Part shown: one piece after another, positions 9,651-17,535 of the stretch
Numbering within the stretch: the stretch's first letter is position 1
How the letters are laid out: each line of letters begins with the position of its first letter
NCBI RefSeq assembly: GCF_030283145.1
Contig: NZ_JASNWE010000002.1
Location: 434,001-498,000 of the forward strand
Origin: Actinomadura xylanilytica
GTDB taxonomy: Bacteria; Actinomycetota; Actinomycetes; Streptosporangiales; Streptosporangiaceae
Reading direction: 5' to 3'
DNA: 64,000 nucleotides
Program-made: the position numbers and the translations under genes
The notes under the pieces: model-generated
What the model was told of the DNA's origin: nothing
The model's input: the letters and a program-made list of their open reading frames with translations, nothing else
Databases searched by the model: none

Positions 9651-11282
9651 TCACTCGGACAGCGTGTACCGCTTGACGGCGGTCTTCGCCTCGGCCACCT
9701 GGGCCTCCGACAGCCCCTGGATGCGCACCTCGATCCGCAGCTCCCGCTGAGTCTGCAACTCGACCGCGCGCACGGTGAGCAGGCCGAGCTCGTCCATCGC
9801 GAAGCCGATGTCGATCGGCGACCCCTTGCGCAGCCGCGGCAGGTCCTCGATGACCCCCTCGCCGATCTTGGCGTTGTCGGCCGGGTCGGCCGACTCGGCC
9901 GCGCCGGCCTGCTCCCAGATCTCCACCTTGATGCCGGTCTGGTCGTCGAAGGCGGTGACGAACCGCTCCGCGTCCGGCGCGGCGGGCAGCGCGGTGTTGG
10001 CGCGCAGCACGTGGCTCACCGCGTAGACCTCCGCCCCGTCCGGCGCGAAGTCGATGGTCATCACCCCGAAGGCCCGCGGCACCACCGTGGTCACCCGCTG
10101 CCCGGCCAGCTTGCGCACCTTCGCCGTGTCGAGCCCGAGCTGGTCGGCCGCCTGCTCGACCGCCCGGTCGGCCTCGGCGCCGGTCACCGGGACCGAGCCG
10201 TCCGCGCCCTCGCCCGGAAGCCGCACCTTGACCGCCTCGATCAGCGCGAACCGCGCCGCGCCCTTGGCCACCGCCAGGTCGGGGTCGTGCAGCTTGGGCG
10301 CGAACCCGAAGCGTTCGCGCAGCCCCTCGGCCACCGCGGGCATCCGCACCGAGCCGCCCACCAGCAGCACGTCGTCGAAGGCCGCCACCCCCTGCTCGGC
10401 GGCGGCGTCGAGGGTGCGCCGGGTGATCTCGAAGGTGCGGCCGAGCAGGTCCTCGGTGAGGGTCTCGAACGTCTCGCGGGTCAGCTCCACCTTCGCGGTG
10501 CCGCCGTCGAACCGCATGTTGTAGCGCCGCGACTGCGCCGAGCTGAGCCCCTTCTTCAGGTCCTCGGCGGCGAGCGCCAGCTCCTGGAGGAAGTCCTCGC
10601 TCTCGGCCGCGGACGACCCGGGGTTCTCCGCCAGGAAGCCCTCCAGCAAGTGGTCGGCGATCCGCTCGTCCCAGTCGGCGCCGCCCAGCCGGTGGTCGCC
10701 GTCGGTGCACACCACCCGGACGTCGTCGCCCTCCAGCCGGATGACGGTCGTGTCGAAGGTGCCGCCGCCGAGGTCGTACACCAGGATCGTGGACGACTCC
10801 TCGCTCGACAGCGCCTCGTAGTGCAGCGCCGCGGCCACCGGCTCGGGGATCAGGTTGAGCACGTTGAGGCCCGCGATCTCGCCCGCGTTGCGGGTGGCCT
10901 CGCGCTCGGCGACGCCGAAGTAGGCGGGCACCGTGATCACCACGTCGCGCACCTCCTCGTGGGTGTGCTCGCCGGCGGCGCGGGCCAGCTCCTTCAGCAC
11001 CAGCGCCGAGATCGACTCGGGGGTGTGCGCGGTGCCGTGGAAGTCGAGCTCGAAGCTCTGCCCCATCTGCCGCTTGATCAGCGACACGACCTGGTCGGGG
11101 AACAGCTTGGCCGACCCCTTGGCGTCCTGCCCGACCACCACGTTGTCGGGCGTCTCGAAATACACCACCGACGGCGTGGTCTCCTGGCCGACGGCGTTCT
11201 TGGCAATGGCGGGCCGGCCGGTGTCGTCGACATAGGCGACGCACGAGTAAGTGGTACCCAGATCGATACCATAGGTTGCCAT
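9651..11282 (-). CDS. Hsp70 (DnaK-like) chaperone with shortened C-terminus
   Basis: The product has 543 residues and starts MATYGIDLGTTYSC, the classic Hsp70 phosphate-1 motif. The phosphate-2 motif (YDLGGGTFD) and adenosine motif (LLVGGSVRMPAV) are intact, so ATP binding is expected. The substrate-binding beta domain is recognisable (PRAFGVMTIDF onward), but the helical lid is nearly absent; housekeeping DnaK is about 70-90 residues longer. The ATG at 11282 is preceded by GAGGAG, and the 20 extra upstream codons are not needed. It follows a GrpE-like gene and precedes the scaffold gene. It is therefore a dedicated chaperone for this locus rather than the housekeeping dnaK, which normally sits with dnaJ and hspR. 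Confidence 0.92.
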   Translation of the reverse strand: MATYGIDLGTTYSCVAYVDDTGRPAIAKNAVGQETTPSVVYFETPDNVVVGQDAKGSAKLFPDQVVSLIKRQMGQSFELDFHGTAHTPESISALVLKELARAAGEHTHEEVRDVVITVPAYFGVAEREATRNAGEIAGLNVLNLIPEPVAAALHYEALSSEESSTILVYDLGGGTFDTTVIRLEGDDVRVVCTDGDHRLGGADWDERIADHLLEGFLAENPGSSAAESEDFLQELALAAEDLKKGLSSAQSRRYNMRFDGGTAKVELTRETFETLTEDLLGRTFEITRRTLDAAAEQGVAAFDDVLLVGGSVRMPAVAEGLRERFGFAPKLHDPDLAVAKGAARFALIEAVKVRLPGEGADGSVPVTGAEADRAVEQAADQLGLDTAKVRKLAGQRVTTVVPRAFGVMTIDFAPDGAEVYAVSHVLRANTALPAAPDAERFVTAFDDQTGIKVEIWEQAGAAESADPADNAKIGEGVIEDLPRLRKGSPIDIGFAMDELGLLTVRAVELQTQRELRIEVRIQGLSEAQVAEAKTAVKRYTLSE

Positions 11283-11365
11283 TTCGCGGATATCTCCTCG
11301 CTCGGAAGCCGGCTCGTCATCGGGGGTCACGCGGTCGGGCACTCGGGCGGTCAGCGGTCAGGCGG

Positions 11366-11983
11366 TCATGACGTCTCCGGGGCACCAAGCGGCTCGGCCG
11401 TCCGAGGTCCGGGCACGGCGCCGGTCTCGACCTCGGTCCCGGTCTCGGTCCCGGTCCCTGCCTCGGTCCCGGTCTCGGCCTCCGCGTGGTCGAAGCGGTG
11501 GAAGCGGGCCCGGACGGGACGGCGCACCCGCCCGGTCTCGCGCTCCACGAACCCGACCGCCGTCACCTCGGCCACCGTGTTGTCCAGGGCCGCGTCGGCG
11601 GCCGGCACGACCGCCACCGCCGCGTGCCGAGCCGGGTCGAACGGCTCGCCGGGACGCGCGGTGAACTCGTCCAGGCCGGCCCGCTCCAGCGTCAGCAGCA
11701 CGTCGTCGGCGAAGCTGTCCAGCAGCCGGCCCGGCGCCGGGTCCGCGCCGTCCCCGGACATCCGGGCGGCCTCCTGCGCCAGTGAGTCGTACAGCCGGAT
11801 CAGGTCGGCGACGATCGGCTCGATCAGCGACCGGTGCAGGCCGCTGCGCAGCCGCTGGTTCTCCTCGTGCAGCCGGTCGATCACCGCCTCGCGGTGCGCC
11901 GATCTCCGGTTGAACTCGGCGACCGCGCCCTCGATGGCCGCCAGCCGCCCGTCCACCTCGAACCCGTCGACCCCATCGACCAT
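11366..11983 (-). CDS. GrpE-like nucleotide exchange factor with repetitive tail
   Basis: The product has 205 residues. The N-terminal half is a long coiled coil (FNRRSAHREAVIDRLHEENQ and following), and the middle has the GrpE-like segment LIEPIVADLIRLYDSLAQEA and a small beta region. The last 40 residues are low-complexity Glu/Thr/Gly repeats (ETGTE-type units) encoded by tandem ggtctcggtcccggtc-like DNA. GrpE releases ADP from Hsp70, and the Hsp70 gene lies 83 bases downstream, so the two should act together. It is probably the first gene of the operon that runs to the left edge; the 249 bases upstream separate it from the DUF4132 gene. Sequence similarity to GrpE is weak, so the call rests on both topology and context. 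Confidence 0.75.
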   Translation of the reverse strand: MVDGVDGFEVDGRLAAIEGAVAEFNRRSAHREAVIDRLHEENQRLRSGLHRSLIEPIVADLIRLYDSLAQEAARMSGDGADPAPGRLLDSFADDVLLTLERAGLDEFTARPGEPFDPARHAAVAVVPAADAALDNTVAEVTAVGFVERETGRVRRPVRARFHRFDHAEAETGTEAGTGTETGTEVETGAVPGPRTAEPLGAPETS

Positions 11984-12232
11984 CGACCCTCCTCCGCCCC
12001 GGCGCCCGCGCGGTTACCGGGGCCGATTCCACATACAACAACAAGAATCCCGCCGATGGGAGGCACTCACCCCCCACCAATCCAAGATCGCCTGAATCGC
12101 CCCGATTTTCTACCCCGGTCATTCCCTCAGGCCGGCCCGCGCCCCCCGGTCGGCACATTTCGGACGGCAGATATTCGGGGCGCTCCCGCGGCGCCCCGGC
12201 GCCTCACCGGGCCCGCCCCCGGAACAAGCCGG

Positions 12233-15200
12233 TCACGGCACCGTCACCGCGTCGTCACGGACCGGCGCGGTCAGCTCCGTGAGATCGGCCAGGATCTCCG
12301 AAACGGCCACCGGGTCGACCTCACCGAAGTGGTGGTGCCCGCCGGACTCGGACGGCGACCCGGCGCGCCCCCAGCCGAGGAACACCTCGACCACCCGGTG
12401 CTCGGCGGCCGGACGGCCGCGCCCGCCCCCGGGCCCCGGGCCGAGGACCACCGTGACGCGCCGTCCGCCTGGGACATCCCGCGCGGCCCAGCTCTGGCTC
12501 GCCTCGCCCAGCTCCCCGCCGCCGAGCTCCCAGCCGCGCGCCGGCAGCGCCAGCACCCGGTCCAGCGGGACGCCGATCCCCTCGAACCGCTTCAGCCGCG
12601 AGCTCGCCCGCTCCTCTTGGAGGAGAAGGTGGTCGACCCGCACGACCTGGGCGAACGGTTGCAGCACCTCGTAGTCGGCGAGCACCTCGGCCCAGTCGTT
12701 CAGCCGGTCGCCGAGGTCGACCGGGTGCGCCACGCGGATCCGCGCGGACTCGGGCGGCGTCAGCAGGTCGTCGTCCACGTCGGCGAACGTGCGGTCCTCG
12801 GCGAGCCGGAACGCGGTGGTGACGCCGCCGTCATCGCACAGCCACACCAGCCGCCGCACGATGTGCCACAGCAGCGGATGGCCGATCAGGTGCTCCCGGA
12901 AGTCGGCGGGCGCCCACCGCCGTCCCGAGGCCATCGCCTCCTTCAGCCGCCCGATCTCGCGGGAGGCGGTGGCGCGCACGTCCTTCTTCAGCAGGGCGTA
13001 CCGGGCCGCCGCGGCGGGCGCCAGCCGCGCGTCGTCGCGCGCGTTCGGCCTCGGCAGCGCCCGGCGGCGCGTCCCGTCCTCGTCGGCCACGTACGGCCTG
13101 AGCTGCTCGTCGAACCCGACCCTGAACCGGCGCGGCCCGTAGTCGAGGGTCATGCTGCCGTCGGCGGCGAGCCCGAAGCCCGGCACCACCCGGTCGGCGA
13201 GCTGGTCGGAGGTCAGCCCGAGCGCCGCGGCGACCTCCTCGGCCTTCGCCCGCGCCCGCGCCTTGAGGCCCTTGTACCGCATCCGCTCGGCGATCTTGTG
13301 CAGGTGCGTGAGCGCCACGTCCGAGCCTATCTCGGCGAGCACCTCCAGGCCCGCGACGGCCTTGGCGTGCCCGCCGTCGCCCGGCCAGGCCCTGATCAGC
13401 GAGGTCAGGCGGCGGACGGTGCCGTCGTCGCCGGTCCGGCCGAGCTGGGCCAGCGCCCAGCCCGACTTGGCGTCGGCCCCGGCGATCCGCCACCGCTGGA
13501 ACAGCGCCCACCCGAACGCGGCCAGCGACCCCGGCTCGCACAGCTCCCGGACCACCTCGACGCCCGCGTACGCCTCGCCGGGCCTGGTCATCGCCAGCAT
13601 CGTGACCACGTGCCGGACCGCCTCGTCCGGCAGCGCCAGCCCGGTGTCGCGCAGCAGCACCTGCGGGAGCAGCTCGGGAGCGGCCCAGCCGCGGGCCTTC
13701 GGCGGACGGACCGGATAGACCTCCAGCGGGTCGACGGCCAGGAACGCCGCGACCGCGTCGGCGGCCTCGGCGCCGTGCACCCGCGCGGCCTGGACGACCG
13801 CGTCCGCGCCGACCCCGGCCGCCACGAACCGCAGCGCGGTCTCGGCGTCGCCGCGCTCCCGGCCCGGCTCGCCGAGCGCGTCCGGGACCAGCAGCGGGAC
13901 GGCCGCCGCGCCGTGCCGGGAGAACCAGGCCACCGCCGTCGGCCGCGCCGCCTTCGGCGCGGTCAGCCAGCGCGCCATCAGCGCGGCGACCTCGGCGTCA
14001 AGGAACGGGAGCAGCCGCCCGCCGTACGCCGCCGGGCTCCCCTCCGCCCGCTTCAGCAGCATCGGCCGCACCTCGCCCTCGAACCGGGCCATGACCGGCC
14101 TCAGCCAGTGGTCGATGTCCCAGGAATAGGGGTTCCAGTCCTTCACGAACGGCCGGACCACGTCCTCGGGCCCCTCGCCGAACATCTGCCCGCAGAGCTC
14201 CTCGGGGTCGCGGCCCGCCCGGAACGCGGCGATGGTCTTCCGCCAGTCGTGGTCGTCGGAGTGCATCGCGCGGCGGACCGGCGAGGCCCATCTCTCCCGC
14301 TCGCCGGGCGCCCAGGCCACCACCTGTTCGGACGGCGGGACGAGGCCCGCGATCACGACCGGCCGCGCCGCCGCCCGCACCGTCCCCGTCCCCTTCCCCT
14401 TCCCCTTGCCCTTCCGCGTCCACGGCGGCTCGGTGAGCAGGGCGGGCAGGGAGGACGCGGGCGCCTCGGCGACCCGCTCCAGCGACGTGGCGAGGATCCG
14501 CGCCGCCACACGCTCATCGTCGGAGAAGCCGCTCAGCACGCCGGACGAATCAGACGACGCGGCGGCCTCCGCCAGCTCGGGACGCGTGCGCAGGTGGCCG
14601 GCGACCAGCTCGGCGATCGGCGACCCCGACGCCGCGTCCAGGCTCACGGCCCGCGGGGCCAGTATCCGGAGCGTCCGCACCGGGAAGTGCTCGGCCGCAG
14701 TGGCCATCGCGGGCAGTACGCTCCTCTGGTCGGCCCTGTGCACCAGCATCTCGAACGCCCTGTCATCGGGCAGCGCGCTGAGCGCGTCGAGAATCCCCCT
14801 GCGGGCGTCGGGGCCGTTCACGTCGATGTCGAGGTCCCACGCGAGGGTGTAAGTGACGATGTCCCCGAGCCCGTCGACCGCCGTGGCGATGGCCGAGATG
14901 TCTCCCTCGAACACGCACGGGTCGAGGTTGGCGACCTGATCGGTCGTGCTCACGACGGACCACCACAGCCAGGTGTTGGTGCGCCGTGAGTTCGGCAGGG
15001 CGGCGCAGCACTCGTCCACCCAGTCGACGCGGGTCGGCACGAGGAACGACACCACCAAGCGCCCGACCCGCGTGCCGCGGTGAGCGGCCAGCCCGTCGAC
15101 CGCCTCCTGGTAGACGCGCTCGTCGGCGACCGCCAGGAGGGAGCGGACCCGCACCGCCCCGTCACGCCACCAAGGGTCCTCGAAATCGTCCAGCTCCACG

Positions 15201-15619
15201 ATCGTGCCGGGCGGACGGAACTCGTGACGGCAGAACTCGACGAACGCGCAGGCGGCGAACGGCAGCCCGTGCTCGGCGGCCCACGCGTCGAGGACCAGCC
15301 GCAGCCAGGCGTCGAACTTCAACTCCGAAGGGCTCAGCGCGATCCGCGCGATGGCGGCGGCGCCCACGGGGTCGGGCGCACCGTCCAGATGCCGGCCGAT
15401 CCGCCCGGCGACCCCGAGCGGGTCGCCGGGCCCGCCGCCCTCCGCCACGACCAGGTCGATGGACGGCCGCACCCGCCGTTCGACCTCGCGCACGGCGGCC
15501 ACGGCGGAGCCGTCGACCTCGGCGACCGGTACGGCGGCACCGCCCCGGCGCGGATACAGCACGCCCCGCAGGGACTCCGGCAGGATCACCTGATCCTCGT
15601 TCGGTGACTGATCGCTCAC
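12233..15619 (-). CDS. DUF4132 domain-containing protein
   Basis: This 1128-residue soluble protein is largely built of helical HEAT-like repeats. Its C-terminus, containing DYGPRRFRVGFDEQLRPYV and a region rich in WxxxxxFREHLIGHPLLWHIVRRLVW, matches the DUF4132 family (also seen in MolR/WGR-associated proteins). No enzymatic motif is visible. A short basic GKGKGKGTGT tract is found near residue 400. The start is GTG at 15619, and an upstream TCCTAAAG offers little ribosome-site support, so the start is uncertain. It points the same way as the Hsp70/GTPase operon 250 bases away and diverges from the DUF6745 gene. DUF4132 proteins often accompany vWA or MoxR-like loci, so it may belong to the same system. 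Confidence 0.83.
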   Translation of the reverse strand: MSDQSPNEDQVILPESLRGVLYPRRGGAAVPVAEVDGSAVAAVREVERRVRPSIDLVVAEGGGPGDPLGVAGRIGRHLDGAPDPVGAAAIARIALSPSELKFDAWLRLVLDAWAAEHGLPFAACAFVEFCRHEFRPPGTIVELDDFEDPWWRDGAVRVRSLLAVADERVYQEAVDGLAAHRGTRVGRLVVSFLVPTRVDWVDECCAALPNSRRTNTWLWWSVVSTTDQVANLDPCVFEGDISAIATAVDGLGDIVTYTLAWDLDIDVNGPDARRGILDALSALPDDRAFEMLVHRADQRSVLPAMATAAEHFPVRTLRILAPRAVSLDAASGSPIAELVAGHLRTRPELAEAAASSDSSGVLSGFSDDERVAARILATSLERVAEAPASSLPALLTEPPWTRKGKGKGKGTGTVRAAARPVVIAGLVPPSEQVVAWAPGERERWASPVRRAMHSDDHDWRKTIAAFRAGRDPEELCGQMFGEGPEDVVRPFVKDWNPYSWDIDHWLRPVMARFEGEVRPMLLKRAEGSPAAYGGRLLPFLDAEVAALMARWLTAPKAARPTAVAWFSRHGAAAVPLLVPDALGEPGRERGDAETALRFVAAGVGADAVVQAARVHGAEAADAVAAFLAVDPLEVYPVRPPKARGWAAPELLPQVLLRDTGLALPDEAVRHVVTMLAMTRPGEAYAGVEVVRELCEPGSLAAFGWALFQRWRIAGADAKSGWALAQLGRTGDDGTVRRLTSLIRAWPGDGGHAKAVAGLEVLAEIGSDVALTHLHKIAERMRYKGLKARARAKAEEVAAALGLTSDQLADRVVPGFGLAADGSMTLDYGPRRFRVGFDEQLRPYVADEDGTRRRALPRPNARDDARLAPAAAARYALLKKDVRATASREIGRLKEAMASGRRWAPADFREHLIGHPLLWHIVRRLVWLCDDGGVTTAFRLAEDRTFADVDDDLLTPPESARIRVAHPVDLGDRLNDWAEVLADYEVLQPFAQVVRVDHLLLQEERASSRLKRFEGIGVPLDRVLALPARGWELGGGELGEASQSWAARDVPGGRRVTVVLGPGPGGGRGRPAAEHRVVEVFLGWGRAGSPSESGGHHHFGEVDPVAVSEILADLTELTAPVRDDAVTVP

Positions 15620-15697
15620 GGCGCCACTTTAGGAGCCGCCTACGACGAATCGCCTCGAGATCATCCAAAAGAGCGGCTTGCGGGAACGCCGCCCCGG

Positions 15698-16996
15698 ATG
15701 TCACCATCGGCCCATGATCGAGAGAAAGGCGGCTCCCGCCTACCAGCGGTGAGCGGGCCCGGCGCCACGCGCGCCTCCGCAAAGCACCGCTCCGCGGAGC
15801 GGTGGCAGATCGACCAGCCCCCGGGCGAAGTCCTCGACCGGGCGATCGCACTACGCGACGACTGGCTCGGCCGGGCACTGTGCACCCTGCCCGCCGACCG
15901 TCCGGCCGCCGAAGCGGCCATCACCGAGCTGTACCGCCTCGTGGGGCAGCGCGCCCCGCGCTTTGTCTGGGTCGACTCCCCAGGCGCCGCCGCGGACGCC
16001 GGGCTGATCCCGAAGATGTCCCTACCGCAGGACTGGACGGCCCCAGGACAATCGACCGTCTGGCCCCTGGCCGCACGGCTGGCCACTCTGGCCTCGACAC
16101 TCCGCCACACCCTGGACGAGTGCTTCCGGCGTCGCCTGCCCAGATGGCCGCTGGGGTCCTTCCTGGGCTGGCAGGCCGTCCTGACGCTTCCTCCTCGGGA
16201 GAGCCTGCGGGAGGGCGCCTCGCTCAGCGAGATCCTCCAGGTCACCGTCCGGGACACCCTGAGAGGAACCGTGCACGAATCGCTGGGCCGGCCCCAGCGC
16301 GTCCTGCTGAACCGGCCGGCCATGGCCTGGTACGGGCTGCATGAGGCCCACTGGGTCGCCGAGCACGACATCCTCCGCACCTTGAGCAGGTCCCGCATCG
16401 GCGCCGCCACCGGCGCGCAGCTCGACCTGTGGATCGCGCTCGCCCGGTCGTGCGGCTGGTGGTGGCCGGACGAGGACGTGTGCGTGGTGTCCGAACGTCC
16501 GGCGGCCGTGCACGCCGAACCCGTCCCCGGCTCCGCGCACGGCGAGCTGCGACTGCACTCCGGCAAGGGCCGGGCGATCCGGTACGCCGACGGCTGGGGC
16601 CCGTGCTCCTGGCACGGCACCCTCGTCCCGTCCTGGGTGATCGAGGAGCCCACCGTCGAGCGGATCCTCGCGGAGCCCAACGCCGAGGTGCGCCGCTGCG
16701 CCATCGAGCGGATCGGCTGGGACGTCTACATCGACCGGGCCGGCCTGCGCCTGGTCTCGACCGCGCCCGACCCCGGCAACCCCGGCTGCCTGCTCCGCCT
16801 CTACGACCTGCCCTTCCAGAGCCTGGGCTCGCGCGCACGCGTGCTGCTCGCCGTCAACGGGTCGGTCGAGCGGGACGGGACCCGCCGCCGGTACGGGCTC
16901 AGCGTCCCCGCCGACCTCGACGATCCGGTCGCCGCGGCGGGCTGGTCGTACGGCCTCACCAGAGACCAGTACGCACGCCTGCTCCGCCGCACGTGA
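15698..16996 (+). CDS. DUF6745 domain-containing protein
   Basis: This protein of about 432 residues has a composition and layout like the DUF6745 family. It has a short N-terminal helical part, a central region with paired Trp residues (ALARSCGWWWPDEDVCVVSERP) and a C-terminal stretch containing EIxRCAxERxGWD-like sequence (EVRRCAIERIGWDVYI). Function is unknown. Starts further downstream are possible because the first 30 residues are poorly conserved in character. It diverges from the DUF4132 gene with only about 80 bases between, implying a shared control region. A small partner gene follows 50 bases downstream. Confidence 0.78.
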   Translation: MSPSAHDREKGGSRLPAVSGPGATRASAKHRSAERWQIDQPPGEVLDRAIALRDDWLGRALCTLPADRPAAEAAITELYRLVGQRAPRFVWVDSPGAAADAGLIPKMSLPQDWTAPGQSTVWPLAARLATLASTLRHTLDECFRRRLPRWPLGSFLGWQAVLTLPPRESLREGASLSEILQVTVRDTLRGTVHESLGRPQRVLLNRPAMAWYGLHEAHWVAEHDILRTLSRSRIGAATGAQLDLWIALARSCGWWWPDEDVCVVSERPAAVHAEPVPGSAHGELRLHSGKGRAIRYADGWGPCSWHGTLVPSWVIEEPTVERILAEPNAEVRRCAIERIGWDVYIDRAGLRLVSTAPDPGNPGCLLRLYDLPFQSLGSRARVLLAVNGSVERDGTRRRYGLSVPADLDDPVAAAGWSYGLTRDQYARLLRRT

Positions 16997-17046
16997 CCCC
17001 GACCGCCCCCTCCCCGCTCCACACGAGACCCCCAAAGGTGATGCGC

Positions 17047-17517
17047 ATGACCACGACCACCGTGACCCTCGCCGACCTGACCCGCCGCACCGGACTCGAC
17101 GTCCTGGACCACCTCGAGCAGGAGATGGCGATCCCGGTCATCGACGGCCTCCAGGCCCAGGGCGACCTGATCGTCGTCCCGCTGGACCTGGCCCGGGACA
17201 TGTCGGCCGCCCGCACCGCGCGCTGGCGCCCCGTCCCCGCCGCGGGCGTGGAACTGCTGCGCGGCGCGGCGGGCGGCAACCCGCACACGCTCGTCGCCGA
17301 CCCGGGAACGTGCCGCTGGACCACCGACGTGATCGACCCGGAGGCGCTCGCCATCGGCGTACTGGAGACCCGCGCCGTCGCCTACCTCATCCACCCCGAG
17401 CACGGCGGCACCGGTATCGCGCCGGGCGCCTACGCCGTCCGCAGGCAGCGTGAGCGCGCCACTCAGCGCCCCGGACGGTCCCGCCTGTCCGGTGGTGACC
17501 GGCTCGTCGCCGACTGA
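17047..17517 (+). CDS. Hypothetical protein downstream of DUF6745
   Basis: The 156-residue product has no signal peptide or membrane span. It begins MTTTTVTLADLTRRTGLDVLD; the middle contains DLARDMSAARTARWRPVPAAG and the end is basic. AAAGGTG at 17034-17040 favours the ATG at 17047 over the one at 17041. I do not recognise a family. Genes of similar size commonly follow DUF6745 genes in actinomycetes, and the same-strand spacing supports an operon. It ends at a palindromic terminator shared with the convergent glutamate decarboxylase gene. Confidence 0.65.
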   Translation: MTTTTVTLADLTRRTGLDVLDHLEQEMAIPVIDGLQAQGDLIVVPLDLARDMSAARTARWRPVPAAGVELLRGAAGGNPHTLVADPGTCRWTTDVIDPEALAIGVLETRAVAYLIHPEHGGTGIAPGAYAVRRQRERATQRPGRSRLSGGDRLVAD

Positions 17518-17518
17518 A

Positions 17519-17534
17519 CCGTCCCCCGGGACGG
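17519..17534. terminator. Short palindromic terminator between convergent genes
   Basis: CCGTCCC and GGGACGG arms are separated by two bases and lie exactly between the stop of the hypothetical gene (17517) and the stop of the decarboxylase gene (17536). There is no T-run on either side, as is common in GC-rich actinomycetes. It can serve both strands. Confidence 0.45.
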
Positions 17535-17535
17535 C

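Noticed and set aside
5555..9676. A 1373-codon plus-strand frame
   Set aside because: It is antisense to the scaffold and GTPase genes, of Arg/Pro/Gly/Ala-rich composition, and has no motif. Long antisense frames are expected at this GC content.
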